Shown here: positions 17,034 through 25,838 of the stretch, in pieces
Numbering within the stretch: position 1 is the stretch's first letter
Layout: each line of letters opens with the position of its first letter
Virus record (IMG/VR): IMGVR_UViG_3300045931_000157
Coordinates: 1-59,828 of that record
Direction: 5' to 3' (one strand)
Origin: a virus
DNA length: 59,828 nt
The notes under the pieces: generated by a model
What the model was told of the DNA's origin: nothing
What the model saw: only the letters and a program-made list of their open reading frames with translations
Database searches by the model: none
Made by a program: the position numbers and the translations under genes

Positions 17034-19589
17034 TTAAATCCCGCCGTCAGCAGGCTCCATCGTGGTCTGCCGGTTGATTTCGGTTTTCGCGAATAGGCCG
17101 TCACCAGCAGCATCGACCTGAGCACCAGCTGGTGCCTTCACATCGACCGACAGCTTGCCGTTGCCGGTGACGGTGATGTTTCGATTGTCCGCCGCCGCCA
17201 TCCGCTCGCGGGCATCTGCCAGGCCTGCAAAGCCTGCCTCGTCAAATGATGCCGCACCTGACGTGGCAGCGATCAACTGCTGGCGGGCTGCCGCCTTCTG
17301 CTCCGGGGTCATCCGGGTTGCCAGGCCCTTTCGCAGAGCATCACCAATCCAACCAGAGCCGCCCCAGTGCGCAGTTTTGCCGCCGCCGATATGGATGCGG
17401 CTCGGCCCCATGTAGCCGTGACCATGACCGACGCCGGTTGCGCCAGCGCGCACCGCTTCGGTGACATAGGCCGCCATGCGCTCGCGATCTTCGGGGTTGC
17501 GAGCATCCAGCTTGCGGTTGCCATCGTACAGGTCGATGTCGCCAGCTCCGCCTTGGTCGTGGCGGTGAGAGCCAGTGGCACCTGGTGCGCCATGCATGCG
17601 CTGGCCGCCTGATGCGACCACAGCCCGCAAGCCAGTGGCCTGGCCTGCGATGTTCAGCTGCTCCACCAGTTCAGGTGACAGTGCTCCCTTGCGAATGGCA
17701 GCCAGCTTGTCCTGGGCTTGCGTGACGTAGCCAGCATCTGGAGCTGGTGCACCACCAGGGCCAGCAACGCCCTTTGCTGCCAGGCTGGGATCACCGCCTT
17801 GCACGAACAGCTTGTGAGCTGCTGCCCATTGATCGTCAGTCAGCGGCGACGGTCGGCCAGCCTCCCTGGCTGCCATGGCCTTCATCAATGGAATGGCGAA
17901 TGCCGGGTCCTTCATCATTTCCGGCGTGACGATCATTTTCGGATCGTAGCCAGGAACGCCGAAGCCGTGCTGCCCAGTCCATTTCGCACCAGCAGCTCCG
18001 AGCGGCATGCCGGTGTACTTTTGCGCGAACAGATCAAGGTTCGCTGCAGCACCATGCGTCGGATCAAGAAAGCGCGCGATCTTGTGGCCGCCGCCGATGA
18101 TGCCGTAGCCCTGCTGGCCGAACAGTTCAGCAGCTCGCGCGCTTGGATACTGCGCACCAGGATTATTGTAGCGGATCGAGGCTGGGTCGCTGCCGCTTAC
18201 GTTGTTGGGGCCTTGGTTGCCTGCAGCTCCTCCACCTGCTGGCGTCTGACCAGCTCCAGGTCCGGTGCCAGGTCCGACCGTGCTGCCGTAGGGAGTGCTA
18301 CCGCCGTCTGAATAGCCGCCACCTGGGTAGCCGCCGCCGCCGCTGGGGCCAAGTGATGCCCTGATGAGTTGGGCACCGCCGAAGCCATCACCACCGAACG
18401 ACATCGGCTGGAAGCCTCCGGTGTTCGGATATTGCTTCTTCGCTGCCTCTGCATCGCGCAGCAACTCATTCAAAGCCTTCAGCTCGTCAGTGTTTTTCTT
18501 TTGCTCGTCGGTGTTCTCCTTCTCGATGCGCTGCTGCTCCTCGCGCTCCAGCTCCATCATCCGGCGCTCGCGATCTACGTTGCGCTGGTTCCATGGATTG
18601 AGTTTTTGAAAGAAGCCTTCGGGCGCAGGCAGTTCCTTGTTTACCTTGTCCTCGTTGACACGAGCCTTCTGCAGCTTCTCCAGCACCTGGCCGAGCAATG
18701 CATCGGCTGCCTTCAGGCCTGACATGAACAGGCTGTTCGGCCCGATAAACGGGTCGTTCATGATGTCGAGAATGCGATCCCACTTGTTGCCGAGTTCACC
18801 GACCTGCTCAGCATATTTTTTTGCGTTAGCGTCCCGCTCGTCGGCCCACCTCTGCTCCTCCTTTGACAGGTTTTTGATTTGGCCAGCCTGTGCAACTCGC
18901 GCGTCGTAGCCGATCTTCGCCCACAATGCATTGCGGCGGTTGGCCGCCTCGATTTCGCTGCCAGTCTCACGCAGCGCATTCTGGTACAGCCGCTCGCCAG
19001 CAAGCCTTGCGACTTCATTCCGGTCGGCAATCGTCTTGGCGTTTTTCAGGTCCTCGATAAACTTTTCCATCGCAGGCGCAGACTTGCCTGCCATCTCGAG
19101 CAGCTCCTGGCGCAGCGGTGAACCTGCACGCTGCAGGTCGGCAACCGCCCCCGCCAGACCATTGATGCTGCTCGCTGCCGTCGCAGCATCAATCCCGAAC
19201 TTTTCCATCTGCCGCACAGCATCGCGAAACTGCCCAGGGTTGACGCCGATGTTGCGTGCTGCGATGCCGATGTTGCGAAGGTCCTCGGCATATTTCTGGA
19301 TGACAGAGAACTGCCGCTGCATTTCGTAGCCGACCAGGCCGATGGCAGCTCCAGCTGCACCGAGGCCAGTCTTGAACGAAAACAGCCGTTGCGTGGCGTT
19401 GCCAAGTTCACCACCGAGCTGCTTGCTCAGGCGCGACAGCTCACTGGTTTCGCGCTTGATCTTTTCCGTCGCCTGGCCGCCCTGGCCCTGGGACAGCCCC
19501 TGCAGCTCCTGGCGCAGCTTCGCCAGGCCCTGCGAGGCGTTGTCAACCAGGTTGACGGTTAACAGCAGTTCTTCGCGTTCAGTGGGCAT
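17034..19589 (-). CDS. Tape measure protein with peptidoglycan-active C-terminal domains
   Basis: This 851-aa protein sets tail length. Residues 1-390 are alpha-helical and coiled-coil rich (ELLLTVNLVDNASQGLAKLR), with a hydrophobic stretch near 75-90. After a Gly-rich linker (about 400-470) come RYNNPGAQYP-type sequence and a helical block like virion-associated lysozymes. Next is a region like M15 peptidases: SHRHDQGGAGDIDLYDG and later SRIHIGGG, supplying the expected zinc His/Asp/His ligands. Such enzymes embedded in the tape measure help the tail cross the cell wall. It follows the frameshifted chaperone genes, as in most long-tailed phages. Confidence 0.9.
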   Translation of the reverse strand: MPTEREELLLTVNLVDNASQGLAKLRQELQGLSQGQGGQATEKIKRETSELSRLSKQLGGELGNATQRLFSFKTGLGAAGAAIGLVGYEMQRQFSVIQKYAEDLRNIGIAARNIGVNPGQFRDAVRQMEKFGIDAATAASSINGLAGAVADLQRAGSPLRQELLEMAGKSAPAMEKFIEDLKNAKTIADRNEVARLAGERLYQNALRETGSEIEAANRRNALWAKIGYDARVAQAGQIKNLSKEEQRWADERDANAKKYAEQVGELGNKWDRILDIMNDPFIGPNSLFMSGLKAADALLGQVLEKLQKARVNEDKVNKELPAPEGFFQKLNPWNQRNVDRERRMMELEREEQQRIEKENTDEQKKNTDELKALNELLRDAEAAKKQYPNTGGFQPMSFGGDGFGGAQLIRASLGPSGGGGYPGGGYSDGGSTPYGSTVGPGTGPGAGQTPAGGGAAGNQGPNNVSGSDPASIRYNNPGAQYPSARAAELFGQQGYGIIGGGHKIARFLDPTHGAAANLDLFAQKYTGMPLGAAGAKWTGQHGFGVPGYDPKMIVTPEMMKDPAFAIPLMKAMAAREAGRPSPLTDDQWAAAHKLFVQGGDPSLAAKGVAGPGGAPAPDAGYVTQAQDKLAAIRKGALSPELVEQLNIAGQATGLRAVVASGGQRMHGAPGATGSHRHDQGGAGDIDLYDGNRKLDARNPEDRERMAAYVTEAVRAGATGVGHGHGYMGPSRIHIGGGKTAHWGGSGWIGDALRKGLATRMTPEQKAAARQQLIAATSGAASFDEAGFAGLADARERMAAADNRNITVTGNGKLSVDVKAPAGAQVDAAGDGLFAKTEINRQTTMEPADGGI

Positions 19590-19591
19590 GC

Positions 19592-20235
19592 CTACTCATC
19601 ACTGACGGGTTGATTGGCCCGATCTACTTGGCCGGTGCGCACCATGTGCAGCGTCACCTCGCTCAACGGCATGGCGAGGAAGATTTCAGGGCTGACGTGG
19701 TAGTGACGCGCCAGGCGGTAGCAATCGAGAATGATGTCGTTCTCGCTGCCTACCAGGCCGTCAGATCGGGCAAGAAAAAACGGCGCAGCTTGTAGGCTGC
19801 GGTGTTCCAGTCGCGCGTGTCCATCTGTTCGATGAACGGCACCAGGATGCCAGACAGAGCTGCAATCATGTACGTCATCTTGCGCTCGTCGTGCACCACA
19901 TCACCTTCGGCATTGAAGCGCACTGGGTTGCCGTAGCGGTTGATGTCGAGTGCCTTCGGCTCACGCAAGGTGATTTCCTTTAGCAGCTCACCCTTGTCAT
20001 TGTGGATCGGCCGCAGCAGCTTGACGACGAGTGGCCATTGGTCAGCGTCAAGCGGCGGCAGCTCAGCAGGGGAAGGCTCGATGGTCGGCGGCGGCGTAGC
20101 GCGTGCCGTTGCTGGCTGGGCCTTCTCCTTGTCAGGTGCTGGTGCTGCCACCTGCTCTGGCTCTGCAGGCGGCGGCATGGTGGGAGGTGTGTCGTTGCGG
20201 AAGCCTTCACGCTGCTGGGTCCGTCCGTTGTTCAC
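19592..20235 (-). CDS. Tail assembly chaperone, -1 frameshift product (G-T / Mu gp41-42 type)
   Basis: This is the predicted 214-aa product of a programmed -1 ribosomal frameshift. It takes 154 codons from the zero frame (20235 to 19774), then slips at heptamer TTTTTTC (minus strand, 19780-19774) into a frame that stays open for 60 more residues. That extension (ENDIILDCYRLARHYHVSPE) ends with TAG at 19592-19594, just before the tape measure start at 19589. The extension contains the helical pattern usual for the T part of tail chaperones, which bind the tape measure. The short form is listed separately. Confidence 0.8.
19750..20235 (-). CDS. Tail assembly chaperone, zero-frame product
   Basis: The product has 161 aa. 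Residues 1-70 are Pro-, Ala- and Glu-rich and probably disordered. Residues 70-161 form the folded chaperone domain (WPLVVKLLRPIHNDKGELL, then TLREPKALDINRYGNPVRF), as in the DUF/E-type tail chaperones of Mu-like phages. It stops seven codons after the slippery site. The excess of this short form over the frameshifted form is known to matter in tail assembly of other phages. Confidence 0.85.
   Translation of the reverse strand: MNNGRTQQREGFRNDTPPTMPPPAEPEQVAAPAPDKEKAQPATARATPPPTIEPSPAELPPLDADQWPLVVKLLRPIHNDKGELLKEITLREPKALDINRYGNPVRFNAEGDVVHDERKMTYMIAALSGILVPFIEQMDTRDWNTAAYKLRRFFLPDLTAW
19774..19780 (-). promoter_or_regulatory. Programmed -1 ribosomal frameshift site
   Basis: On the minus strand the zero-frame codons read CGT TTT TTC TTG, so T TTT TTC is a canonical X XXY YYZ slippery heptamer in the correct register. 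A -1 slip leads into the only other long open frame here, which runs 60 codons to the stop at 19592. The gene position (between tube and tape measure) is where conserved frameshifts occur in tailed phages. The efficiency and any stimulatory structure cannot be judged by eye. Confidence 0.82.
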
Positions 20236-20248
20236 TGGAGCCTCCGTG

Positions 20249-20614
20249 TTAGATCGAGATTTCCTCGCAGGTCACGCCTTCCCAACGAACACGCGCCTGG
20301 CCGTCGCGTGAGTTGTTTTCGAGGCCGCCTTTGCAGGTGGCCCCGATCAGCGTGTACTGCATGTGGTTGGCGAGCTGTGCCACCACGGTGACGTCGGTCT
20401 GCGCCACCAGGTCCTCCAGGTAGAAGCCCGGCATCGTTGAAATGTCTGCTTCGATGTATGGCACGCGCGGCAGCTCCTGGTAGCCGTGCACACCATCCTG
20501 GCCAGCGAGCATGGTGCGCTCGACTGGTGATGGCGACACGGTGAAATTGCCGCGCAGTGCCAGCTGCTGCCCATCGACCGTCAAGAAGGCGATGCCAGCG
20601 ATTCTCTCTGCCAT
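20249..20614 (-). CDS. Tail tube protein (Mu-type)
   Basis: This 121-aa protein begins MAERIAGIAFLTVDGQQLAL and contains VSPSPVERTMLAGQDGVHGYQ and a C-terminal beta domain. This is the pattern of the short Mu-like tail tube family (phage_tail_tube). It would stack as hexameric rings inside the sheath. It lies directly downstream of the sheath gene. Confidence 0.85.
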   Translation of the reverse strand: MAERIAGIAFLTVDGQQLALRGNFTVSPSPVERTMLAGQDGVHGYQELPRVPYIEADISTMPGFYLEDLVAQTDVTVVAQLANHMQYTLIGATCKGGLENNSRDGQARVRWEGVTCEEISI

Positions 20615-20648
20615 TGTCGTTACTCCTCAGTGAGTGGTGATGGTGCCG

Positions 20649-22229
20649 CTAGAGCTGCGAAGCGGCGTTGAACGGCGGCTGGTTGGGGCCGATGATTTCA
20701 ACGTCAATGCCCCGGTCGTACTGCAGCCTGAACTGCGCCAGCACCGAGAAGATGCGCAGCTGATTGATCAGGTCCGGGGGATACAGGACGTTGATGCGGT
20801 TCGGGTTGTTCGGATCGCGCTCGACCAGGAGGTGGCGCTTAAAGTTTTTCAGGTCCTCCACCAGGCCGTTGAACATGTCGATTTGATATTGCGCGATCAG
20901 CTCAGCCTTGATGATGCCAGGAGTGACGACGACCTGGCCGGGGCCGAACCTGGTGCCATCATTCGCCAGCTTGTGCCTGGGGAATTTCTTGGTGATGGCG
21001 TGCCGCTGATTGCGCAGTAGCTTGGCGAGGGTCGCAAGCGTGGTCACCAGTTCATACGCATCATCTGTCTGCTCGTAGATGTTGAACTGGTAGGTCGTTT
21101 GCTCGCGGGCAATCATCGGCTGGTTGTCCCCGCCGAGCTTCTGAATCGCCAGGCCGTTGCTGGCCAGGCTGTTCAGCTCAACGAAATCAAACCGGAAGCC
21201 GATTGGTGCAGCCTTGATCTTGTTGAGCGTCAAGGCTTGCAGCGGCCTGGCCGGATCGTTGACCAGGGCACGCTGAGCCTTTGCAGTGTAAGCCGCCGCC
21301 CACTCAAACGTAGGCGAGGGGCTGAACTGCTCCACTGCCATGATCGACTCGACGCCGCTGTTCTGACCAGCACCAAACGTGATCAGGGCGTTGTAGCCAG
21401 TGTCGCCACCGCTGCCGCGCTTGGCTGAGAACACATGGCCAAACAGCTGGCGCTGCCAGCCCCAGCGGCCCTGGTCGGTAAAGCCAAATTCCTGATCCCA
21501 GTCGAACAGGGACTGCGGATCGGCATATGGCATCGCGACGAACTCGAAAGGCTCCTCGCCCAGGTTGAGGATCGCGGCGTCGAAATCCGGCTGACCAGCT
21601 CCACCAGCCAGGAAGCCGCCGACCGGCAGCTGCAGGTCCAGGCCAGTCGGTGTGCGCTGGCCACCACGCGCGCCGAAATAGTTGAGCGTAACGGCGATTT
21701 CATTCGCGTTGATGCTCTTGAAGCTGGACGTGAGGGTGACAGCCGTTGCCGTGGCAGATGCTGTCACCGGCAAGGTGGCATCGTCGTTGATGGCAGCCGC
21801 GATTGCAGCTGCAGTGTTGGCCGAGGTGTCAGACGAGCCGACATTCACCGGCACATATGTTCCGGCAATGTAGAGGTGGATCGTGCCCGCCTCAGTGGCT
21901 GGCGTTGCCACAGTGATGGTGCCGGTCGAAGGGCTGCTACCAACTGGCTCAGAAATCGGCAGGCCCCACACCTCGTTCGCAAAATTGTTTGCGAAGTAGG
22001 CACGGAACATGCGCGCCAGCTCACTGTCCATGCCGAAGGCTTCATCGGCTTGGGTCTGGCTGCCAATCGGGATCGCGATGTCGGGAGTGGCAAGGCCATC
22101 ACCAGTCATGACGCCGACCAGCAAGGCACGCAGGTTGATGCTCGGAAGCCCCGCCATGCTCGGATCAACTTCGACCCAGTACAGTGGGACTTTGATATTC
22201 GCGGGAATGTTGGCGAAGGAAATGGGCAT
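20649..22229 (-). CDS. Contractile tail sheath protein
   Basis: This 526-aa protein matches the Mu gpL-type sheath: the start ISFANIPANIKVPLYWVEVD, QTQADEAFGMDSELARMF near residue 55, and a C-terminal domain with GRWGWQRQLFGHVFSAKRG and a KNFKRHLLVERDPNNPNRINVLYPPDLINQL-type end (residues about 470-505). This is the protein that contracts to drive the tube into the cell. Its presence defines the phage as a myovirus. A leftward terminator-like hairpin lies just upstream. Confidence 0.93.
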   Translation of the reverse strand: MPISFANIPANIKVPLYWVEVDPSMAGLPSINLRALLVGVMTGDGLATPDIAIPIGSQTQADEAFGMDSELARMFRAYFANNFANEVWGLPISEPVGSSPSTGTITVATPATEAGTIHLYIAGTYVPVNVGSSDTSANTAAAIAAAINDDATLPVTASATATAVTLTSSFKSINANEIAVTLNYFGARGGQRTPTGLDLQLPVGGFLAGGAGQPDFDAAILNLGEEPFEFVAMPYADPQSLFDWDQEFGFTDQGRWGWQRQLFGHVFSAKRGSGGDTGYNALITFGAGQNSGVESIMAVEQFSPSPTFEWAAAYTAKAQRALVNDPARPLQALTLNKIKAAPIGFRFDFVELNSLASNGLAIQKLGGDNQPMIAREQTTYQFNIYEQTDDAYELVTTLATLAKLLRNQRHAITKKFPRHKLANDGTRFGPGQVVVTPGIIKAELIAQYQIDMFNGLVEDLKNFKRHLLVERDPNNPNRINVLYPPDLINQLRIFSVLAQFRLQYDRGIDVEIIGPNQPPFNAASQL

Positions 22230-22255
22230 GGTCGTTGCTCCTGGTGTTGATCAAG

Positions 22256-22283
22256 AAAAAAGGCGCTGCGGTTAGGCAGCGCC
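22256..22283 (-). terminator. Intrinsic terminator inside the late operon, before the sheath gene
   Basis: On the minus strand, an 8-bp perfect stem (22276-22283 with 22262-22269) with a 6-nt loop is followed directly by six Ts (22256-22261). The stem includes the last codons and TAA of the DUF2635 gene. It separates the head and connector genes from the sheath and tube genes. It would reduce readthrough into the tail genes unless antitermination or a second promoter is used. Confidence 0.75.
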
Positions 22284-22595
22284 CTTGGGTTCGTCATCGC
22301 GAGGCCTACTGCCTCGCTTTTGTTTTGGTGGCCCGCCTTCCAGTGTCACCCCACCGTCAGCCAGGCGGCGCTTGGTGAAACGATCATTCGGCCATTCCGC
22401 ACCGCCTTCGGCGAGGAAGGCCATGCCGTTGGGATGCTTCAGCACGCGCCGAAGGTCCTCATTGGCTGGCACCACACGCACTGAGCTGGGCGGCCGGTTG
22501 GCCTTGCGCCTGGCGATGCGTTCCAGCTGGTGCTTCTTGCGCTCCGACAGCTGCCGATCTGCACGCTGTGGAGTGCGAATATTCACGTCAACCAT
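22272..22595 (-). CDS. DUF2635 protein (Mu gp38-like)
   Basis: The product has 107 aa with ATG at 22595 (MVDVNIRTPQRADRQ). The C-terminal half has the DUF2635 signature (VRVVPANEDLRRVLKHP, then WPNDRFTKRRLADGGVTL). In Mu this small gene sits just before the sheath gene, as here. The family has no proven function. The basic N-terminus (SERKKHQLERIARRKANR) is extra. Confidence 0.8.
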   Translation of the reverse strand: MVDVNIRTPQRADRQLSERKKHQLERIARRKANRPPSSVRVVPANEDLRRVLKHPNGMAFLAEGGAEWPNDRFTKRRLADGGVTLEGGPPKQKRGSRPRDDEPKGAA

Positions 22596-23253
22596 GTTGC
22601 CGTTCCTTTCGTTTGCTTGCTGCCCCTTCCAGAACCAGGTCGAGGCCGACCTGCTTGCGCTGGGCCATCTCCTCCTCCGTCTCACCGATCTTGATGCCGG
22701 TGCGGACATTGATTTCGAGCAGGTCATCAGTGATGACAGGCTCAAAATAGGTGCGCGTGTTGACCTGCATCTGGTACTGCAGCTCGACGGTCGGAGTTTC
22801 GTTGTTCAACCCGGTCACACCAAACACGGTTCGGCGCTGACCACGTTCGATGCTTTCGACCCTGGTGTTGCCAGGGTTCTGCATGCCGGTGTGCGGGTTG
22901 AAGGTGTCCAGCATGTTCATGACGTACTGATCGCAAAACAGGCGATCCATGATGTGCCAGAACACCCGGTCGACGACGCGCTCGCCTTCTGCATCATCAT
23001 TGCGCGAAATCATCACCGAGAAGCTGATGCGCGCCGAATGCATGAAGCCAATCATGCCGTGGTTGCCCTGGCCATCCGGCACCATGGTTTCGTCACCCAG
23101 GTAGATGCCGAGGTACGGCAGATGCTCAGGCTGTATCTGCAGCATCGGTGTCTTGCGCTTGGTCCATTTCTCGAAGAACGGATCAGCCTTCAGCGTGTCG
23201 AAAAACACGTCGCGGATGATCAGCGAATAGCTCTGCTCGGTGTCAGTTGCCAT
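22588..23253 (-). CDS. Tail terminator / completion-like protein
   Basis: This 221-aa protein lies between the head-closure candidate and DUF2635, the slot of the tail terminator in Mu/HK97-type maps. It contains a mixed alpha/beta domain with LGIYLGDETMVPDGQGNHG and HSARISFSVMISRNDDAEG, matching remembered phage proteins of this slot. The role of capping the finished tail is inferred from synteny. Confidence 0.7.
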   Translation of the reverse strand: MATDTEQSYSLIIRDVFFDTLKADPFFEKWTKRKTPMLQIQPEHLPYLGIYLGDETMVPDGQGNHGMIGFMHSARISFSVMISRNDDAEGERVVDRVFWHIMDRLFCDQYVMNMLDTFNPHTGMQNPGNTRVESIERGQRRTVFGVTGLNNETPTVELQYQMQVNTRTYFEPVITDDLLEINVRTGIKIGETEEEMAQRKQVGLDLVLEGAASKRKERQHG

Positions 23254-23605
23254 CCTTGGTTTCCACCTTGCGAATGGTCAGCATCATCTGGCCGCCGCCA
23301 TCGTCAGAGCTGTCGATGATCTGGTAAGTGCCCTTCGGCGTTTCGTTGCAATCCATTGGAATGATCACCTGGTCATTCTGCAGCGGCAGCACAGCGAACT
23401 CGTTGATGCGAATGTCGAGGATGGTGCGCTGGTCCGAATAGATCGAACCGTCTTCGGCTGGCACGTCCAGCGAATAGGTGTTGAGGATGCCGCGCCCTGC
23501 GTACTCAGGCATGCCTGGCTGTGATGCCAGCGGCACGAACGTGCACGGCACGGCGTAGAAATCGAACACTGGTGATTGCAGCAGCACGCTCAGGTTCACT
23601 GGCAT
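23243..23605 (-). CDS. Head closure / connector-like protein
   Basis: This 120-aa beta-rich protein (FDFYAVPCTFVPLASQPG at the start, a TYQIIDSSDDGGGQMMLTI end) lies in the head-tail joining cluster. Its size and strand pattern fit the SPP1 gp16 / HK97 gp7-type closure proteins, but there is no decisive motif. Its end overlaps the next gene by 11 bases. Confidence 0.65.
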   Translation of the reverse strand: MPVNLSVLLQSPVFDFYAVPCTFVPLASQPGMPEYAGRGILNTYSLDVPAEDGSIYSDQRTILDIRINEFAVLPLQNDQVIIPMDCNETPKGTYQIIDSSDDGGGQMMLTIRKVETKDGN

Positions 23606-23615
23606 GGTGTGCAGC

Positions 23616-24089
23616 TCACTTCGGCCATTTCAAAACCTCCTGAGCGAAGCTGGTCATTCGCTCGTACAGCTTGTCCTGCAGGACCTTGCGCAGGATCGGC
23701 TTGCGAGTGCCGACCACGCGCGGCGCGCGGGCATGCTTTGGACTGGCAGAAAACTTTTTCGGCTGGTGCTCCTTCGGCGCGATGATGCGCGGAATTGGAA
23801 CGATGCCCTTTAGCTTCATTTCACGGATGCGAGCGCGGCGAGCTCTGGCACGCCACTGGGCCTCACTGCGCTTCCTGCCGCGCGGCTGCAGCAGCGTGAA
23901 CACGCGCTGCTCCTTGGCACCACCGTAGCGGCTGGTGCGTGACCATGGCTTGCGGCGGTTCAGGTCCTCGCCCTGCCAGGCCATGAACTCGTCCTGCCAG
24001 TCCTGCTCTCGAAACACCGAATAGCGGCGTTCCAGCAGGTCGAATTTCTTGAGCAGCGGGTCGAGGCCGTCCAGATGAAAGCTAAACAT
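23616..24089 (-). CDS. HK97 gp10-like minor tail / joining protein (tentative)
   Basis: The product has 157 aa with ATG at 24089 (MFSFHLDGLDPLLKKFDLLE), overlapping the connector gene by 8 bases. It is very basic, with a long Arg/Lys-rich middle (RARARRARIREMKLKG). The beginning resembles HK97 gp10-type proteins, which start with a short strand and a helix. The assignment rests on position and on that N-terminal pattern. The basic core is unusual and could bind DNA or RNA. Confidence 0.6.
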   Translation of the reverse strand: MFSFHLDGLDPLLKKFDLLERRYSVFREQDWQDEFMAWQGEDLNRRKPWSRTSRYGGAKEQRVFTLLQPRGRKRSEAQWRARARRARIREMKLKGIVPIPRIIAPKEHQPKKFSASPKHARAPRVVGTRKPILRKVLQDKLYERMTSFAQEVLKWPK

Positions 24090-24717
24090 AGAGGCGCGTG
24101 TATTTGTAAAGCAGCGCGTTGACTGTCTCACCCATGGCCTTGATCGGTGAGCCACCGGAGTCACTGCTGCCTGAAGGAGCATCGAAAAACTGCACGCGGG
24201 TTTCGCGATGCGCGATTGATTTGATGCCGCTCACAGCTTCACGCGCCCCCTGGACGCGGGCGCTCTGAATCATCAGCAGTGCTGCCTGCTTGAGTGCAGG
24301 AGGTGCTTCGGCTGGCAGATTGTAGCCGCCCGTGTAGATCACCTGCACCGGCTCAGCATAGCTGCCGAACAGCAGCAGCTTGCCTTCCGCATTGTCCAGT
24401 TCCCAGCTGCCGGTTTCGGCCAGCCCTGGAGCCAGGATCGTTTCGATGTCCTCGTCCTTGGCGACTGGGTAGCGCGTCAAGTAGATGCGATTGCAGTCCA
24501 ACACTGGCGTGTTGCCGCGCCAGATTTCGCGCACCTTCTCCTTGCCGAACACGCGATTGCACATGGTGGCAATCGTGTCGCTGTACTGGTCGATCAAAGC
24601 CTGCAGCTGCACGTCCTGTGAGGTGTCGGTGATTCCGAAATAGCCCTTCACCTCAGCCAGTGTCAGCAGCGCGTAGCTGCTGGCAGGCGTCAGGATTTTC
24701 ACCGTTATGTCGGCCAT
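24082..24717 (-). CDS. Head-tail connector (HK97 gp6-like)
   Basis: This 211-aa protein has the gp6-like adaptor signature: LTLAEVKGYFGITDTSQDVQLQALIDQYSDTIATMCNR (residues about 18-55; only positions matter here), then a central beta part and YNLPAEAPPALKQAALLMIQ. Such proteins form the ring under the portal. Its position two genes after the portal fits. Confidence 0.87.
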   Translation of the reverse strand: MADITVKILTPASSYALLTLAEVKGYFGITDTSQDVQLQALIDQYSDTIATMCNRVFGKEKVREIWRGNTPVLDCNRIYLTRYPVAKDEDIETILAPGLAETGSWELDNAEGKLLLFGSYAEPVQVIYTGGYNLPAEAPPALKQAALLMIQSARVQGAREAVSGIKSIAHRETRVQFFDAPSGSSDSGGSPIKAMGETVNALLYKYTRLYV

Positions 24718-25838
24718 CAGCGAGTCTCGATCTGGTACTGCTCGAACAGCTCACGCAGCTCCATGGCAGGTGCTTCACTGCCATCTGTCATCACTGCGAA
24801 AACCTGGAATTCGTCACGATCAACGCGCCAGCTTGCAATGGCAGGAGCTGCTGGACCTGGTTGGCCGCGTGCACCTGGTGCTCCAGGATCACCCTTCGGC
24901 CCTTGCCCCCCTCGGCGGCCTTGGCGCGCAATCATCTGCCAGCCATCACCTGGGCACGGACCTGGCTTGTCACGCACTGCGATGAAGCTGCCACCGTCAC
25001 TGGCCACGATGTCCAGGCAGCGATACTCAGCCGCCTCGGCATAGAGGCCCTTCACCTCTGGCCACTTGGCATCACGCCCATTGCGACCGGCTGCAGCCAG
25101 CAAGGTCCAGCTGTCAGATGGCGGTTGCGTTGCGGTGTCGCGCTTGGCCTGGAAGGTGCAGCCATCCCAGGTGACCACGTCACCACGATAGTGCACCTCA
25201 CCAGGTGCGAAGGCCTTGGCCTGTGGCAGCACACCAGGTGTGCCGTCCTTGCCAGGCTCACCGTTCTGCCCTGGTGCTCCAGGCTCACCTTGCGGACCTG
25301 GTGGCCCTTGCTCCCCAGCATGGCCTGGTGGTCCAGGCTCACCAGGTGGCCCTTGCGGTCCAGGCTCACCTGGCTGAGCTGGTGGCCCAGGAGGCCCTGC
25401 AGGACCAGGCGGGCCTTGCTCACCAGGTGGCCCTTGCTCACCTGGCTGAGCCGGTTCGGCAGGCTGGCCAGGCTCCCCGGCAGGACCTGGAGGCCCAGGT
25501 TCGCCCTGCGGCCCCTGCTCCCCTGGCTTGCCTGGCTCGCCCTGCGATCCTGCTGGCCCTGCAGGACCTGGTGCCCCTGGTTCGCCGTTCTGCACAGCGG
25601 CCATGCGCACCTGGACAGTCTCAAGCATGGTGCCTCTGAACTGCAGCACCTCGGCCTTCAGCTCCGCGATCACCTGAGCTGCTTGTGCCTGGATCAGTTC
25701 ACGCTCGCGCTGCCACTGCGCGCGCTCAGTTGCCAGCACCTCAGCCAGGGCTTCGCGCCAGGCTTCAAGCAGACAATCGGCGGCGGCCGATGCGGGCAGC
25801 GGAGGCAAGGAGGTTTCGTGCTTCCCGTTGGATGTCAT
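24717..25838 (-). CDS. Collagen-like, carbohydrate-binding-like protein within the head module
   Basis: The product has 373 aa, with ATG at 25838 inside the end of the portal gene (74-base overlap). Residues 15-75 form a coiled coil ([18 protein letters not shown]). Residues about 84-202 are long Gly-X-Y collagen-like repeats. Residues about 210-310 carry two short domains with Tyr-x-Gly-Asp-Val-Val and Trp spacing ([21 protein letters not shown]) like chitin-binding type 5/12 modules. A second short Gly-X-Y run follows. Sitting between portal and connector, it is best read as a head fibre or decoration that binds polysaccharide (inference). Confidence 0.8.
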   Translation of the reverse strand: MTSNGKHETSLPPLPASAAADCLLEAWREALAEVLATERAQWQRERELIQAQAAQVIAELKAEVLQFRGTMLETVQVRMAAVQNGEPGAPGPAGPAGSQGEPGKPGEQGPQGEPGPPGPAGEPGQPAEPAQPGEQGPPGEQGPPGPAGPPGPPAQPGEPGPQGPPGEPGPPGHAGEQGPPGPQGEPGAPGQNGEPGKDGTPGVLPQAKAFAPGEVHYRGDVVTWDGCTFQAKRDTATQPPSDSWTLLAAAGRNGRDAKWPEVKGLYAEAAEYRCLDIVASDGGSFIAVRDKPGPCPGDGWQMIARQGRRGGQGPKGDPGAPGARGQPGPAAPAIASWRVDRDEFQVFAVMTDGSEAPAMELRELFEQYQIETR

